From NCBI GenBank assembly GCA_023390175.1, contig JAEWDK010000006.1, positions 1-64,000 on the forward strand: a stretch of 64,000 nucleotides of DNA, read 5' to 3'. A program made the position numbers and the translations under genes. Under the pieces are notes generated by a model. It did no database searches and was not told the DNA's origin. It was given only the letters and a program-made list of their open reading frames with translations. Of this stretch, positions 1-10,900 are shown piece after piece (within the stretch, counting starts at the first letter, position 1; every line of letters begins with the position of its first letter). This stretch comes from Bacillota bacterium (lineage in GTDB: Bacteria > Bacillota > Clostridia > Oscillospirales > Acutalibacteraceae).

Positions 1-2
1 GT

Positions 3-686
3 GTAAATAACGCCATCGCAGACGGCGCGAACGCAATCATGATCGCGGCAAACGGCCCGGACGCAATTTCCGCATCGCTGGAAGACGCGAAGGCAAAAGG
101 AATTAAGATTATTTATGTTGACTCCCCCGCAAAGACCGAAGGCGTTGCTACTTTTGCTACAGACAACACAGCCGCGGGCAAAACAGCCGGCGAGCAAATG
201 CTGAAGGCACTGGAAGCAGCCGGTAAAAAAGACGGCAAAATCGGCATTGTTAACGTAAACTCCGCCACAGCATCTACCGTAGCACGTGAAAAAGGCTTCC
301 GTTCCGCGTTTGAGGGCAAGGGCTACACACTGCTCCAAACTCAGTACGGTGAAGGCGACGCGACAAAATCACAGGATATTGCAGACAACTACATTACAGA
401 AGGCGTTGTAGGTATTTTCGGAGCAAATGAAGGCAGTACAGTCGGCGCAGGCAATGCAATTAAAGGCTCCGGCAAAAAAGATATCGTCGGCGTTGGCTTC
501 GACAAATCCGATTCTATTTTCTCCCTGATTAAAGACGGCTCCCTACTCTGCACAATGGCTCAGAACCCGGACGTGATGGGCTCCGAAGGTATGAAGGCCG
601 CTGTGAAGGCAGTCAAGGGCGAAACAATTGACAAAACCTCGGTTGACACCGGCGTTTCCGTTCTTACCAAGGACACAATCAAATAA
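3..686 (+). CDS. Sugar ABC transporter substrate-binding protein, 3' part only
   Basis: The reading frame is open from the first bases of the window, so the N-terminus with its expected lipoprotein signal lies outside; 227 residues remain. The fold is that of the RbsB-like periplasmic sugar-binding family (Peripla_BP_4). Family-typical stretches are IIYVDSPA, the second-lobe entry ATDNTAAGKTAGEQM, IVNVNSATASTVAREKGF and VGVGFDKSD near the end. Such proteins capture a monosaccharide outside the membrane and hand it to an ABC permease; those genes would lie upstream and are not visible. The sugar cannot be told from the sequence. A strong terminator follows. Confidence 0.85.
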   Translation, partial: VNNAIADGANAIMIAANGPDAISASLEDAKAKGIKIIYVDSPAKTEGVATFATDNTAAGKTAGEQMLKALEAAGKKDGKIGIVNVNSATASTVAREKGFRSAFEGKGYTLLQTQYGEGDATKSQDIADNYITEGVVGIFGANEGSTVGAGNAIKGSGKKDIVGVGFDKSDSIFSLIKDGSLLCTMAQNPDVMGSEGMKAAVKAVKGETIDKTSVDTGVSVLTKDTIK

Positions 687-757
687 TTCCTTTTGCAAAT
701 ACATACTATACAGATAAAAAATCACCCAAAACATCTCATCTCCCAAAAGCACCCAAT

Positions 758-791
758 AAATCAAGCCTGCCTTTTCAGGCAGGCTTGATTT
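758..791 (+). terminator. Intrinsic terminator of the sugar-binding gene
   Basis: A perfect 15-bp stem (758-772 with 777-791) closes a TTTC loop and ends in TTT. It lies 72 bases after the stop codon and separates this gene from the next one. Confidence 0.85.
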
Positions 792-843
792 GCATATAAA
801 TTGAAATCGGACCGCCTGTGAGAGGGGGGCTTTGTTTATCAAG

Positions 844-2574
844 ATGGGAAAACATAAAAAAATTATTATTTTTTTTATTTGTTTGGCAGGGCTGGCTGCC
901 GGCATCTTTTTTGCTTGGTATGACGCTCCTTACAATATGCACTACACGGTAACGGCTTCAACGACCAAAGCAAATGTTCTTGAGATTTCCGCAGAAGTTT
1001 CAAATCTAATTTTTTCAAAGGGAAAAAAGATTTCACTTTATACCGGTGATAAAACGGTTACCATAAAATCCTGTATTGATAAAAACGGACTCAGCGTACC
1101 CGCACAGCAAACGGACAATTCAGTTGATTTTCACCTTGGGCGTGGGGCAAAAGCAACGCTGGCCTACGAAGTGCAAATAGGCGCCTTGGGCAAGCATGGA
1201 CTTCGCGGCAGTATTTCTGAAGATTATTGCATATTTGACGGCGGAGAAGCCTTTTTGCTGCCCATGGAATTTTACAAGGCAGATTATCCGGAAAATAAGG
1301 CGGTAATCGGCGAGCTGTCAATTACGATGAAAAAAAGGGATGGATGGACGGAAGCGGTTCCCTATACAAGCATAAAAAATGTTACATGGGCGGATGCCTA
1401 TGACCTGAATAATAATAGCTTTTGTATGGGGCGCTTCGAGCTTCATTCTGTTAATTCCCTTAAAATTTATACGCTTTCTCAAAGCAGTAAAGGATTGTCC
1501 GGCTCTGTACAAAACGGAATTCTTGCATTGTACCGTTATTATTCCGGACTTTTTTCTTTCTCCGGAAAAAATTACAACATCATTTTACTGCCTTCATCCG
1601 ATAAATCGGGCTCCTCAATCATTGGCGGCGCCGGAACCGGTTCCGTGTGCGCTACCTTTCATGAAAACAATAAACGGGATTGGGAACTGCTCAGCCATCG
1701 CCTGTTTCATGCTTATTTTGACAGTATTTTCCGTACGCAGGAATTCCACTGTGCACCCCGCCTTTGGTTTTATGAGGGAATCGCCACATATTATGAGAAT
1801 TATTCCATGAGGTTTCTTCCGGAAGAATTACGGTCTTCTTTGAACATACAGCCGGAGCAGCAATTTACATCACTCTTTAACAAATACTTGTATGTCAGGC
1901 TGAAAGATCCCGGGCTGTTTTCACTTGCGCCAATGGAGGAGGAAGCGATTACAAAATCGGAAGACGGCGAAGCAAAAATCGAATTTTTACATTATGTCCA
2001 GGCTCCGCTTGTAATTTGGCTTATTGAGGGACTCAGCGACCGGCAAACCCAAAAATCGGACTCCTTGCTGAAGTATCTGCTGAAAAACTGGAATCGTCCC
2101 GACCGGTGCACCGATACGCAACTTCTTTCCGGAATTTTAGGGGAACGCGCGGAAGAAGTTTATAAGAATTATTTTCTTTCCGATACGCTTCTTCCGCTTT
2201 GGGGCCTGAAGGATAGTACCTATTCACAGAAGCAAACCTTATCCGATCTCAACAGTATTGAGTATGACCTTGCCAGCTGGATGACAGAACAGCCGGGAAA
2301 ATATCCGTTGGAAGAACTGAATCTGAACACAGTTCAAAAAATCGAAAGCCGCAGCGAGTTTCAATCCGCCGGCTTTTCCGATCAACAAACGGAGCAGCTT
2401 GTCCGGGGCTATTCTTCGGTTATTAACTCCCTGTTGAAGGAATACTCCCTTCGCGCCCATATTTGCAATGTTCCGTTCAATGACTCCGAATTGCGGTATA
2501 AATTGCTCTCGGACGAAAACAACAAAGCCAAATGGAATGCATGGGTAGAACATGCTGCTGTTTCCCCGCCATAA
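844..2574 (+). CDS. Membrane-anchored degenerate zincin-like protein A
   Basis: Product unknown; 576 residues from ATG 844. A TTG at 832 is in frame but lies only 2 bases after the G-rich SD (824-829). A lysine-rich start and one hydrophobic helix (IIIFFICLAGLAAGIFFAW) predict a signal anchor with the rest outside the cell. Near the middle, SHRLFHAYFDS followed 22 residues later by WFYEGIATYY matches the layout of gluzincin peptidases (HExxH, then WxxEGxAxYY). The catalytic Glu of HExxH is Arg (HRLFH, codons at 1696-1710), while both His and the downstream Glu (codon 1774) remain. It may bind metal but should not cleave. It is a paralogue of the next gene, and both sit beside a secreted mannosidase. 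The peptidase relation is inferred from motif and spacing only. Confidence 0.7.
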   Translation: MGKHKKIIIFFICLAGLAAGIFFAWYDAPYNMHYTVTASTTKANVLEISAEVSNLIFSKGKKISLYTGDKTVTIKSCIDKNGLSVPAQQTDNSVDFHLGRGAKATLAYEVQIGALGKHGLRGSISEDYCIFDGGEAFLLPMEFYKADYPENKAVIGELSITMKKRDGWTEAVPYTSIKNVTWADAYDLNNNSFCMGRFELHSVNSLKIYTLSQSSKGLSGSVQNGILALYRYYSGLFSFSGKNYNIILLPSSDKSGSSIIGGAGTGSVCATFHENNKRDWELLSHRLFHAYFDSIFRTQEFHCAPRLWFYEGIATYYENYSMRFLPEELRSSLNIQPEQQFTSLFNKYLYVRLKDPGLFSLAPMEEEAITKSEDGEAKIEFLHYVQAPLVIWLIEGLSDRQTQKSDSLLKYLLKNWNRPDRCTDTQLLSGILGERAEEVYKNYFLSDTLLPLWGLKDSTYSQKQTLSDLNSIEYDLASWMTEQPGKYPLEELNLNTVQKIESRSEFQSAGFSDQQTEQLVRGYSSVINSLLKEYSLRAHICNVPFNDSELRYKLLSDENNKAKWNAWVEHAAVSPP

Positions 2575-2587
2575 TGATCGATAAAGC

Positions 2588-2638
2588 ACTTCATTCCCCG
2601 GCACTGTTACGCGACAGGCCGTGGAATGAAGTTTTTTT
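2588..2638 (+). terminator. Intrinsic terminator after protein A
   Basis: A 10-bp outer stem (2588-2597 with 2623-2632) is followed by a run of T (2632-2638). It implies that paralogue B has its own promoter. Confidence 0.75.
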
Positions 2639-2751
2639 ATTTTAAGAGGAAGATAAATCCAAACCGGAGTCACTAACCGAAAAGCCGATCACCTTTTCGC
2701 AACATGGCGTAAGTCCTAAAATTACCCGCCCAAAAAGCGAACGCAGCACCC

Positions 2752-2780
2752 TTTTTTTTCCAAATATGGAAAAGTATAAT
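2752..2780 (+). promoter_or_regulatory. Possible promoter and inverted repeat ahead of protein B
   Basis: A consensus TATAAT lies at 2775-2780. No good -35 is present; the expected place holds a T-run (2752-2759). TTTTCC and GGAAAA (about 2756-2773) form an inverted repeat over the spacer that could be an operator. The rest of the 318-base gap 2575-2892 shows only the preceding terminator and nothing else that I recognise. Confidence 0.35.
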
Positions 2781-2892
2781 AAAATTAGCCTTTCATGTTT
2801 ATGGAAATTATTTATTTCATCGCCTTTAATGCTTTGTTTGTGAATGAAAAACCATAATTTTAAACAGGACAAATTATCGGGGAGATAGACGT

Positions 2893-4671
2893 ATGAAAAG
2901 AAAAATAATCAGTATAGTCGCTGTTTTACTGGTCGCAGTCATTGCTTCGGGCGCAGTCTGGTTTTACCGGGCCGATCAAGTTGACCGTGTGGACGAAAGT
3001 GTTTCACGGTTTGCGGTGGAATATGATGTGAAGCCGGAGGATATTGACGGAAAGCTTCTGTCGGTTTCCGTCCAATTGAAGCCAGAGAAGCTTTCAACGC
3101 AAAAAATGCTGTATTTGGATAACGGTAAGGTGAATACTTCGCAGCCCGCTTGTACGGATAACAAGGGCAAAAAGGTTCCCGTCAACAACCTGAACGGTGT
3201 TTGGGAAATCGGCCCTGTAACAGACGGCACCGATTATGTGAATTTTTCTTATCATGTTAAGCTGGGCGAAAATTCAGGCGAAGATGCTAAGGTTAACGGG
3301 GATATGTACTCTGATCTTTTGGTTTTTCAGGGGAAAAATGTGCTTATGCTTCCATGGCTTGATTCCGCCAACATAGCACATACGGAAAAATACATAACCG
3401 GCATAAAGTTCAGTATGACAGGAAATCAAAGCTGGAACGCGATTATTCCCTTTGCAAAAACAAACAGCGCGGAAAAAGCTTTTCAAATTCAGGCCCCGAC
3501 CTGGTACGACTTCTATGATATCAGCAATTCCAGTTATTGCTTTGGCAGCTTTACACCCGTAAAGGCTTCATCGGAAAATAAAGAAACAACTTTTTACTTG
3601 GATCAGGCAGTAAAAAACAGCGCGAATTCCAATGACTTGAATTTGGTCATGTCATTTTGCAGCTACTATTCCGGGGTGTTTGGCAAAGGGCTGGGGGATT
3701 ATCCGGTCGTCCTGCTGCGAAGCAATGAAAGCGGGAGCGTAATCTTAGGCGGAGTCAGCGGGAAAAGCATGGCTCTTTCGCTGGAAATGCCCGACCCCGA
3801 CTCCTGCCAGACAATGTCCCGAACAATTTACCATGCTTTTTTCGACAGTACCGTGACGGCTCGCAACCTTCGGTATCAGCCGAACCTGTGGCTGTATGAC
3901 GGTCTTGCCAACTATTATGTTGACGCTTCGGCGGAAAATATAACCGATCAGCTGAAACAAATATACAGCATTGAGCCGCAGGACGATATGAGCAGGAAGT
4001 ATATGCGGTATTTGTATTTTTCACTGAACGACCCGGGCATGATGGCCGTTTCTTCCGATATTGAGGGCAGTATGACCGCTGCCCAGGAGGATTTTTACTA
4101 CAATACAAAGGTTCCGTTAATTTTAAATACAATTGAAAAATTTTCCGGTCAAAAGAATGGGGGAAACTCGGTCATCCGCTATTTAATGGCGCAGAAGCCG
4201 CATGAAAACATGGATATTTCTAAAATGATGAAGGAACTTCTTGGCAGCAACGAAGCTGCGCTTCGCCAGTATTTTTCAGGGGCATCCTTTATTCCGAACT
4301 ATTGGGATTTTTCCGGTGACTCTATGGATCAGAATCAGATCATAGAAGAATTGTCATCTTACGAAAACAAGATCGCGGAGTTGTATCAAAATCAGAATAT
4401 CTCATATTCAAAAGATACAATTCAGCTAATCAATAAAAATGTACTTAAAAAAGAAATTGAAGATCGAAAGCTTTCCTTCGGGTCAAAAGAAATCGAAGGA
4501 ATTGTTAAAAATTATTCAGACACGCTTTATCTGCTTTTAATGCAGAACTCTTTGCGCGCAAGTGTCTGCGGGATTAAGGATGCCGGAACATTGAGTACAA
4601 AAACGGAACTCAATACGACGGAAAACACTCAGAAATGGGCCGACTATGTGAAGAAAGCCGGCTGTGAATAG
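2893..4671 (+). CDS. Membrane-anchored degenerate zincin-like protein B
   Basis: Product unknown; 592 residues, start ATG 2893 after GGGGAG (2880-2885). The N-terminus (KRKIISIVAVLLVAVIASGAV) is a signal anchor. Size, order and motifs match the preceding gene: YYSG(V)FG, then RTIYHAFFDS, then WLYDGLANYY. Relative to a gluzincin HExxH...E, the first His is Arg310, the catalytic Glu is Thr311, His314 remains, and the third ligand is Asp336. The spacing from the second His to the third ligand position is 22 residues in both paralogues. This copy has lost more of the metal site than its neighbour and is very unlikely to be a peptidase. A structural or carbohydrate-related surface role is possible but not shown. 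Confidence 0.7.
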   Translation: MKRKIISIVAVLLVAVIASGAVWFYRADQVDRVDESVSRFAVEYDVKPEDIDGKLLSVSVQLKPEKLSTQKMLYLDNGKVNTSQPACTDNKGKKVPVNNLNGVWEIGPVTDGTDYVNFSYHVKLGENSGEDAKVNGDMYSDLLVFQGKNVLMLPWLDSANIAHTEKYITGIKFSMTGNQSWNAIIPFAKTNSAEKAFQIQAPTWYDFYDISNSSYCFGSFTPVKASSENKETTFYLDQAVKNSANSNDLNLVMSFCSYYSGVFGKGLGDYPVVLLRSNESGSVILGGVSGKSMALSLEMPDPDSCQTMSRTIYHAFFDSTVTARNLRYQPNLWLYDGLANYYVDASAENITDQLKQIYSIEPQDDMSRKYMRYLYFSLNDPGMMAVSSDIEGSMTAAQEDFYYNTKVPLILNTIEKFSGQKNGGNSVIRYLMAQKPHENMDISKMMKELLGSNEAALRQYFSGASFIPNYWDFSGDSMDQNQIIEELSSYENKIAELYQNQNISYSKDTIQLINKNVLKKEIEDRKLSFGSKEIEGIVKNYSDTLYLLLMQNSLRASVCGIKDAGTLSTKTELNTTENTQKWADYVKKAGCE

Positions 4672-4872
4672 GGACGGGGTATTTCTGCAAGTCCTCATAA
4701 AGCATGGGGATTCCTGTACAAACAGCGATCACAACGGAAAAAACGGACAGACAGCCTTTTAAAATGTCTTTGACTGTTCGTTTTAATTTACCGTGCATCA
4801 CATTACAAAAAAGGTGGTGCTGAAACGGGGGGAAGAGAGAATGAGGTAAGAAAAGTCAGAAATTTCATGCGG

Positions 4873-4887
4873 AAAGGTTTGACCTTT
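4873..4887. promoter_or_regulatory. Short inverted repeat upstream of the mannosidase
   Basis: AAAGGT-TTG-ACCTTT is a perfect 6-bp inverted repeat 32 bases before the mannosidase start. It could be an operator or a 5'-UTR hairpin. No convincing promoter was found in 4672-4918. Confidence 0.3.
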
Positions 4888-4918
4888 CAAATCCAAAGCG
4901 GTAAGGGGAGAGAATAAA

Positions 4919-7900
4919 ATGTTTGTTAGGAACAAGAACTTCAGCAGAAAAATGGTTGCCCTCATGCTGTCGGGTGCAACCGTGGTTTCCCTGTTTACGC
5001 CTGTCACAGCCATGGCGGTTACGGGCAACCCGACATCCAACGCTACAATTGACAGCAGCTGGACAATGTACCTGGTCCCGAATGCTCACATTGACACAGC
5101 GTGGCAGTGGCCGTACGAGGAAACGGCAAGGGACGTCATCAGCAATACGTTCAGCCGGGCGGTAAATGCTTTAAAAAGCAATCCGAATTATAAATTCACA
5201 ATGTCTGCTTCAAAACATTATGAATGGGCAAAAGAGTATTATCCCGAGATGTACGCGGAAATTAAGGACCTAATCCAAAAGGGCCAATGGGATAACCCGG
5301 GCGGGCAGGTTGTGGAGCCCGACCTGAACCTTCCAAGCGGCGAATCGCTGGTGCGCCAAAGCCTGGAAGCCCAGCGGTTTTTTCAAAAGGAATTTGGCAA
5401 GATGAGCACGGTCGGGTATGTGCCCGATACGTTTGGGTTCAACGGCCAGCTGCCGCAGATTTTAAAAAAATCCGGTATGAACAGTTTTGTTACAACCAAG
5501 CTGAACTGGCAGGATACAAATACGGAACGCGTTTCCGATATCTTCAAATGGAAAGCGATCGATGGGTCGCAGGTACTTGCTTATGCCCCCATGAGGGACT
5601 ATGTCAATATTTATTCCAACTCTGACATTACAGGTGCGTTGAAAAGGAACGCGCAGACAGGTTATGAGACCGGAGTAAAGGAAGGCCTCGGCTTAATGGG
5701 CGAAGGCGACCACGGCGGCGGCCCGAATGAAAATCAGTATGCGGATGTGCTGAAGCAAAACGGCACCTCCGGGGTAAATGGGGCACAGGTCAAACTGGCT
5801 ACCATCAGCGAATATTTTAACGATGTCAGCCAAAAAGAAGCAGCCAATATTGCGAGTAATAACGTTCGCACAGTGAACGGTGAAATGTACTTTGAAAATC
5901 ATCGCGGCACATACACTTCATGGGCCAAAGTGAAAGAGTACAACAGGAAAAATGAAGTTCTGGCCGAAAAGGCTGAAAAAAGCGCCGCACTGGGTAACTG
6001 GCTCGGTGTGCTTCCCAACGCGGGCAGCGATGAAGTCAGCAAAGCGTGGGATAAGATTTTGATTAATCAGTTCCACGACGTTCTTCCGGGGTCTTCAATC
6101 CCGTACCAATACCAGGTTACATACAACAATCAGGAGCTGGCCAAGAATCTGCTGAATACAGTTCAGAGCAATGGCCTGCAGGCGATTGCGTACCGGGCGG
6201 AAACAAAGTCCGGCGTTACGGGGATTCCCGTCATGGTGTTTAATCCTTTGTCATGGGTAAGGGATGATACGGTCGAAGTTTCGGTAAACTTTGAGGCAGA
6301 CATTCCGGAAAATTTGGCGGTGTACGATGTTGCGTCGAACGAAAAAGTTGCTTCCTCTGTAGTGTCGAAAGATGCGGCATCCAAAAGGGCGACGATTTCC
6401 TTCGCTGCGAAAAATCTTCCTTCCATGGGTTACAAGGTATTTGATGTAAGAGCGGAAGACGGAACCGTTGCAAACAGCCTGAGTGTTCAGCCGGATACCT
6501 TCACAATGGAAAATGATTTCCTTAAAGTGGAAATCAACGCAAACACCGGGAACATTTCACAAATTTACAATAAAAAAGACGGCGACAGAAAAGTGTTTGC
6601 AAACGGTTATGAAGGCAACGAGCTTCAAATTTTAAAAGACACCGGGGGTACCGATTATCCGGCGTGGAATTTGATGCAGAATGAAATGAACGCTAACCCG
6701 GTCGCAGTCCTGAACACCAAGCCGGACTCGATTGCGGTTGTTCAGAATACTTCGGAAAAGAAAGTAGTCCGTGTCTCCAGAACATATTCCAAATCGACTT
6801 TTACACAGGATATTACGCTGGGCGCAAACAGCGACCGTGTGGATGTCAAGATGAATGTGAATTGGAACGAAGACAACAGAATGCTGAAAATTGCATTCCC
6901 GTTTGCGGCGAACGCCGACAAGGCGACTTATGAAATCGCATATGGCAGCGTGGAACGCCCAACCACCAGAAGCAACAGCATTGACGCTGCAAAGTTTGAA
7001 GTCAGCGGTCATAAATGGGCGGACGTAACAGATAACGGCAAAACTTTCGGAGCAAGTATTCTCAATGATTCGAAATACGGCTGGGATGCTTTGAAAATCA
7101 GCGATAACGGAAACGCGGCAACCCGCTTACGGCTGACAGCGCTTCGTTCGCCGATCGGTTCCACCGTGAGAAATCCCATCAGCTGGGCGCCGCAGGCTTA
7201 TAACATTGATAAGACGGAGCAGAATTTCACCTATTCCATTTATCCGCACGCCGGTACGTGGCAGGATGCAAATTCTGTCCGCAAAGGGGATGAGCTGAAC
7301 TACAAGGCGGAAGCGATTCAGGTTGACCGGCACACAGGCAGGGGACTTGGAACATCGGATTCTTTCGCAGCCTCTTCAGCGGACAATGTCATTATTTCTG
7401 AAATGAAAACCCCGGCGGACGCAGCCGATTCAAAAACCAAAATGATTCTGCGTGTTTATGAGGCGGAAGGGAAAAATAATACATCCACGACCATCACCCT
7501 GCCGTCCAATGTGAAATCCGCAAAAGAAGTCAATATGCTTGAATATGAAGACAGCAGTCTGAACAAGCCGATTTCTGTTGACGGGAATAAGATCACATTC
7601 AATATGAATCAGTACGAGATAACGACCATCGCCCTGGAGCTGGACGCTTATGGCAGCGGCGACGGCAACGTTACCTTAAAAGACGCGCAGGCCGACCTGT
7701 TCAATTATTACAACGTTGACGCGGTCAGCTCCAACGCAAAGAAGAATGACGGAAACTACGACGGCAAGGGCGATACAATTCCTGCGGAGCTGTGGCCCGA
7801 CACAGTCACGTTCCAGGGGGTGAACTTCAACCTTGGACCGGCAAATGACGGCTACAAAAATATGGTTCAGGCAAACGGTCAAAAAATTGATTTGCCGAAG

Positions 7901-10900
7901 GGAAACTACAAATACGTTTATATCTTAGGCGCAGGAACGGGCAGCGGCGACAAGAGCGGCACCTTTACGGTAAACCAGTCCGACAATACGACCGTTACCA
8001 GGGACCTGAAATTTGCTGACTGGGACACCAATCTTTCCGGCTGGGATCGCTTCACAAACATGGATATTTATCCCTATGTGAAAGATCAGGTCGGCCATTT
8101 CTTTACACATTTCCACAATGGCGCGACTGACAGGATGACGGTAGACAACTATCTGTTTGTTTACGCAATTCCTGTTGACCCGGAAAAGACACTTGAGTCA
8201 ATTCAGCTTCCGCAAGCCAGCGGCATTAAAATAGCGGCAATTTCCGCGGCGGACAGTGATTACCTGAGAACCATGAACATCAGCACTGCCGGCGCCGAGG
8301 AGGCTCTTCCTGCAATTACGGGAGTTCATGCCGAAATTATTACGGGCAGCGGTGCTTTGGGCGATCAGGCGAACATAACCTGGGACTCAGCCGATGGAAT
8401 ATCCGCTTACAAGATTTACAGGGGCACTGCCGAAGATTTCACATTGGCAAACGCCACATATGTGGGGTCGGCAAACAGCGCACAGAACAGTTATGTCGAT
8501 ACGCTTCCCTATCATGGAGAGTTCGTTTACAAAGTAATCGGGGTTGACGCTTCCTCGAAGAAAACCGAGTTTTCAGCGGCTTCCAATATTGTGGCCGGCG
8601 GACTGGACAACGCATTCCAGACCGTGCCGAAGAGCAGCATTACGGCTCCCGGCGGATTCAACAATGAAGGGCCCGAGAATGCCTTCGACGGCAATCCTTC
8701 CACAAAATGGTGTTATCGTCAGGATGGTCTATATATTCAGATTGACCTGGGTGAAAACAACGGCTGGAATATTTCCAAGCTTACCCTGCTGAACGCGGGC
8801 GCCGCAGAGAAGACGGATTATATAACCAGAGATTTTCGTATTGAGACCAGCAATGACGGGAAGACATGGACTACGGTGGTGGACAGAACAAATAATACCG
8901 ACAATAAAGTTGAGGTTGTTTTAAGTTCACCAATCACGGCGCGATACTTTAAATTAACTCCATATTACGCTTCTCAGACCCCGGGTGATTGGAACTGCGC
9001 AAGAATCTACGAGTTCCAGGCATGGGGCATATCCAATCAGGTGCGCACTCCTTCGGCGCAAAACCTCGCGGTCAGCGCTGTGACCGATAAGTCGGATTCC
9101 GCAAAGGTAAACTTTACCGGCGGCTACGATTACGTAAACTCCGGCATGACCGGAACGGAAGGACAGTCCGAATTCCAATGGTACAAGAGCGATGACGGAA
9201 CAAAATTTGACCTGATTCAGGGTGAGACAAACAAGACGCTTACAATGAATGCAGGCGACGCTCTTAAACTGGCGGCTGTCAAATTCAGTGTTACTCCGGT
9301 GGACAAAAACAACGTAGCGGGCAAGCCGGTAGAAAAAATCAGAGTCTTAAATGACCCGGCAAAAGATGTTCTGGAAGGAAAGTCCGTATCGGCTTCCCAT
9401 CAGTTCAAGGATGAGGAAGGCGGCCCAATGCTCACCGACGGAAATTTATTGACCAAATGGTGCGCGGACGGCGTTTACCCCAATGACCCAAGATACGCAA
9501 TTATCGACACACAGGGTACCTATGATTTCAGCAAAATTGTGATGTGGCACGCGACCGCACCAATCGATCAGAAGATACCGGGTGCGAATCCTGCCGACTC
9601 AAATTCGGCATGGAACACGAGGGATTATAAGATTTACATCAGCTCCGATAAAACAAATTGGAAACTGATCAAATCGGTTACAGGAAATTCCAGTTCCATA
9701 ACGACGGACACCTTTGATTCCGGGTCCGCAGTCGGGCGCTACATCAAGTTAGAGGTTTCCAAAGGTGTCGATTTTGGCACCGACGGAAAGACCCCTGCCG
9801 ACGGCAACAGCTGTGTGCGCATCTATGAGGTTTTTGGCTACGGAAAGCTCATTCGGTTTGCTGAAAACACGCAGACGGAGGATGTCAGCAATGTTGTGCC
9901 GGCGAATGTCGGTATTGTGAACAATACAAACGACAGGCTTCCTGTTGCGGGCGACGAACTGAAAGTAAAGTTTGATGTTGATGCAAAGTATGCCGGTCTG
10001 GCAAGATTCAGATGGCAGGTGTCCGGTTCGAAAGATGGGGAATTCGCTCCTATCCCTAATTCTTATGCGGATACTTACACAGCAACCAGCCAGGATACCG
10101 GCAAATGGATCCGCGCAAATGTAAAAATTGATTTGGGCGAAGCCGTGTTAAGCGAGCCTGTCCAAATCCTGAAAAACACCGAAAATTATTGGAATATTCG
10201 AATTTCTCCTTATGACAGCAAAATTGTAACTGTCACGGCAGACAAAACAACGGCCCTTGCAGGGGAAAAAGTAACGGTGACGGCAAAGCCCACCGGTACA
10301 AATAAAACTGCAAAGGTTACCGTTACCGACGCGGCAAATAAAAATATTGCAGTAACCGCAGCGGGAGCAAACGCTTATTCATTTGTCATGCCGGACAATT
10401 CCGTTAAGATCGCGGTTACGGTGACGGACAACGGGAGCAGTACCCCGAATCACCCGGGCAGCGGGTCCCTGCCCCAAGTTCCGCAGAGCGGCAGCACAAT
10501 TACAACAACCACAAACGGGAATGGCGTTACGGTTGCGGCCGTGACCACAAAACCCGACACAGCGCCGGTGGTAAACGGGAACAGGTCTTCTGTGACCGTT
10601 ACGGTTCCTGCGGATGTCACGTCAATTCTTGCTTCGGCAACAGCGCAGAAACCGGCTGAAATAAAAATTGCGGCGCCGGCCGATTTGCTGGTGGAACAAC
10701 TGCAAAGCAGCACCGTGAAAACGGTTGAGTTAACAATTCAAGTTCCGTCCGCTGCTGCAAACAATACCAATAATAACGCAAAAGTATTTATTACGGTGCC
10801 ACAGGCTGTTCTGCAGGCGGCGAAGGACACAGAAAAAGACATCGTCCTGAAGGTAACGGATGCGCAGACCGGGAAAACAGTTTATTCCTGGACCTTCAAA

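Noticed and set aside
543..905. Minus-strand ORF across the first terminator
   Set aside because: It crosses the hairpin at 758-791 and overlaps two real genes on the other strand.
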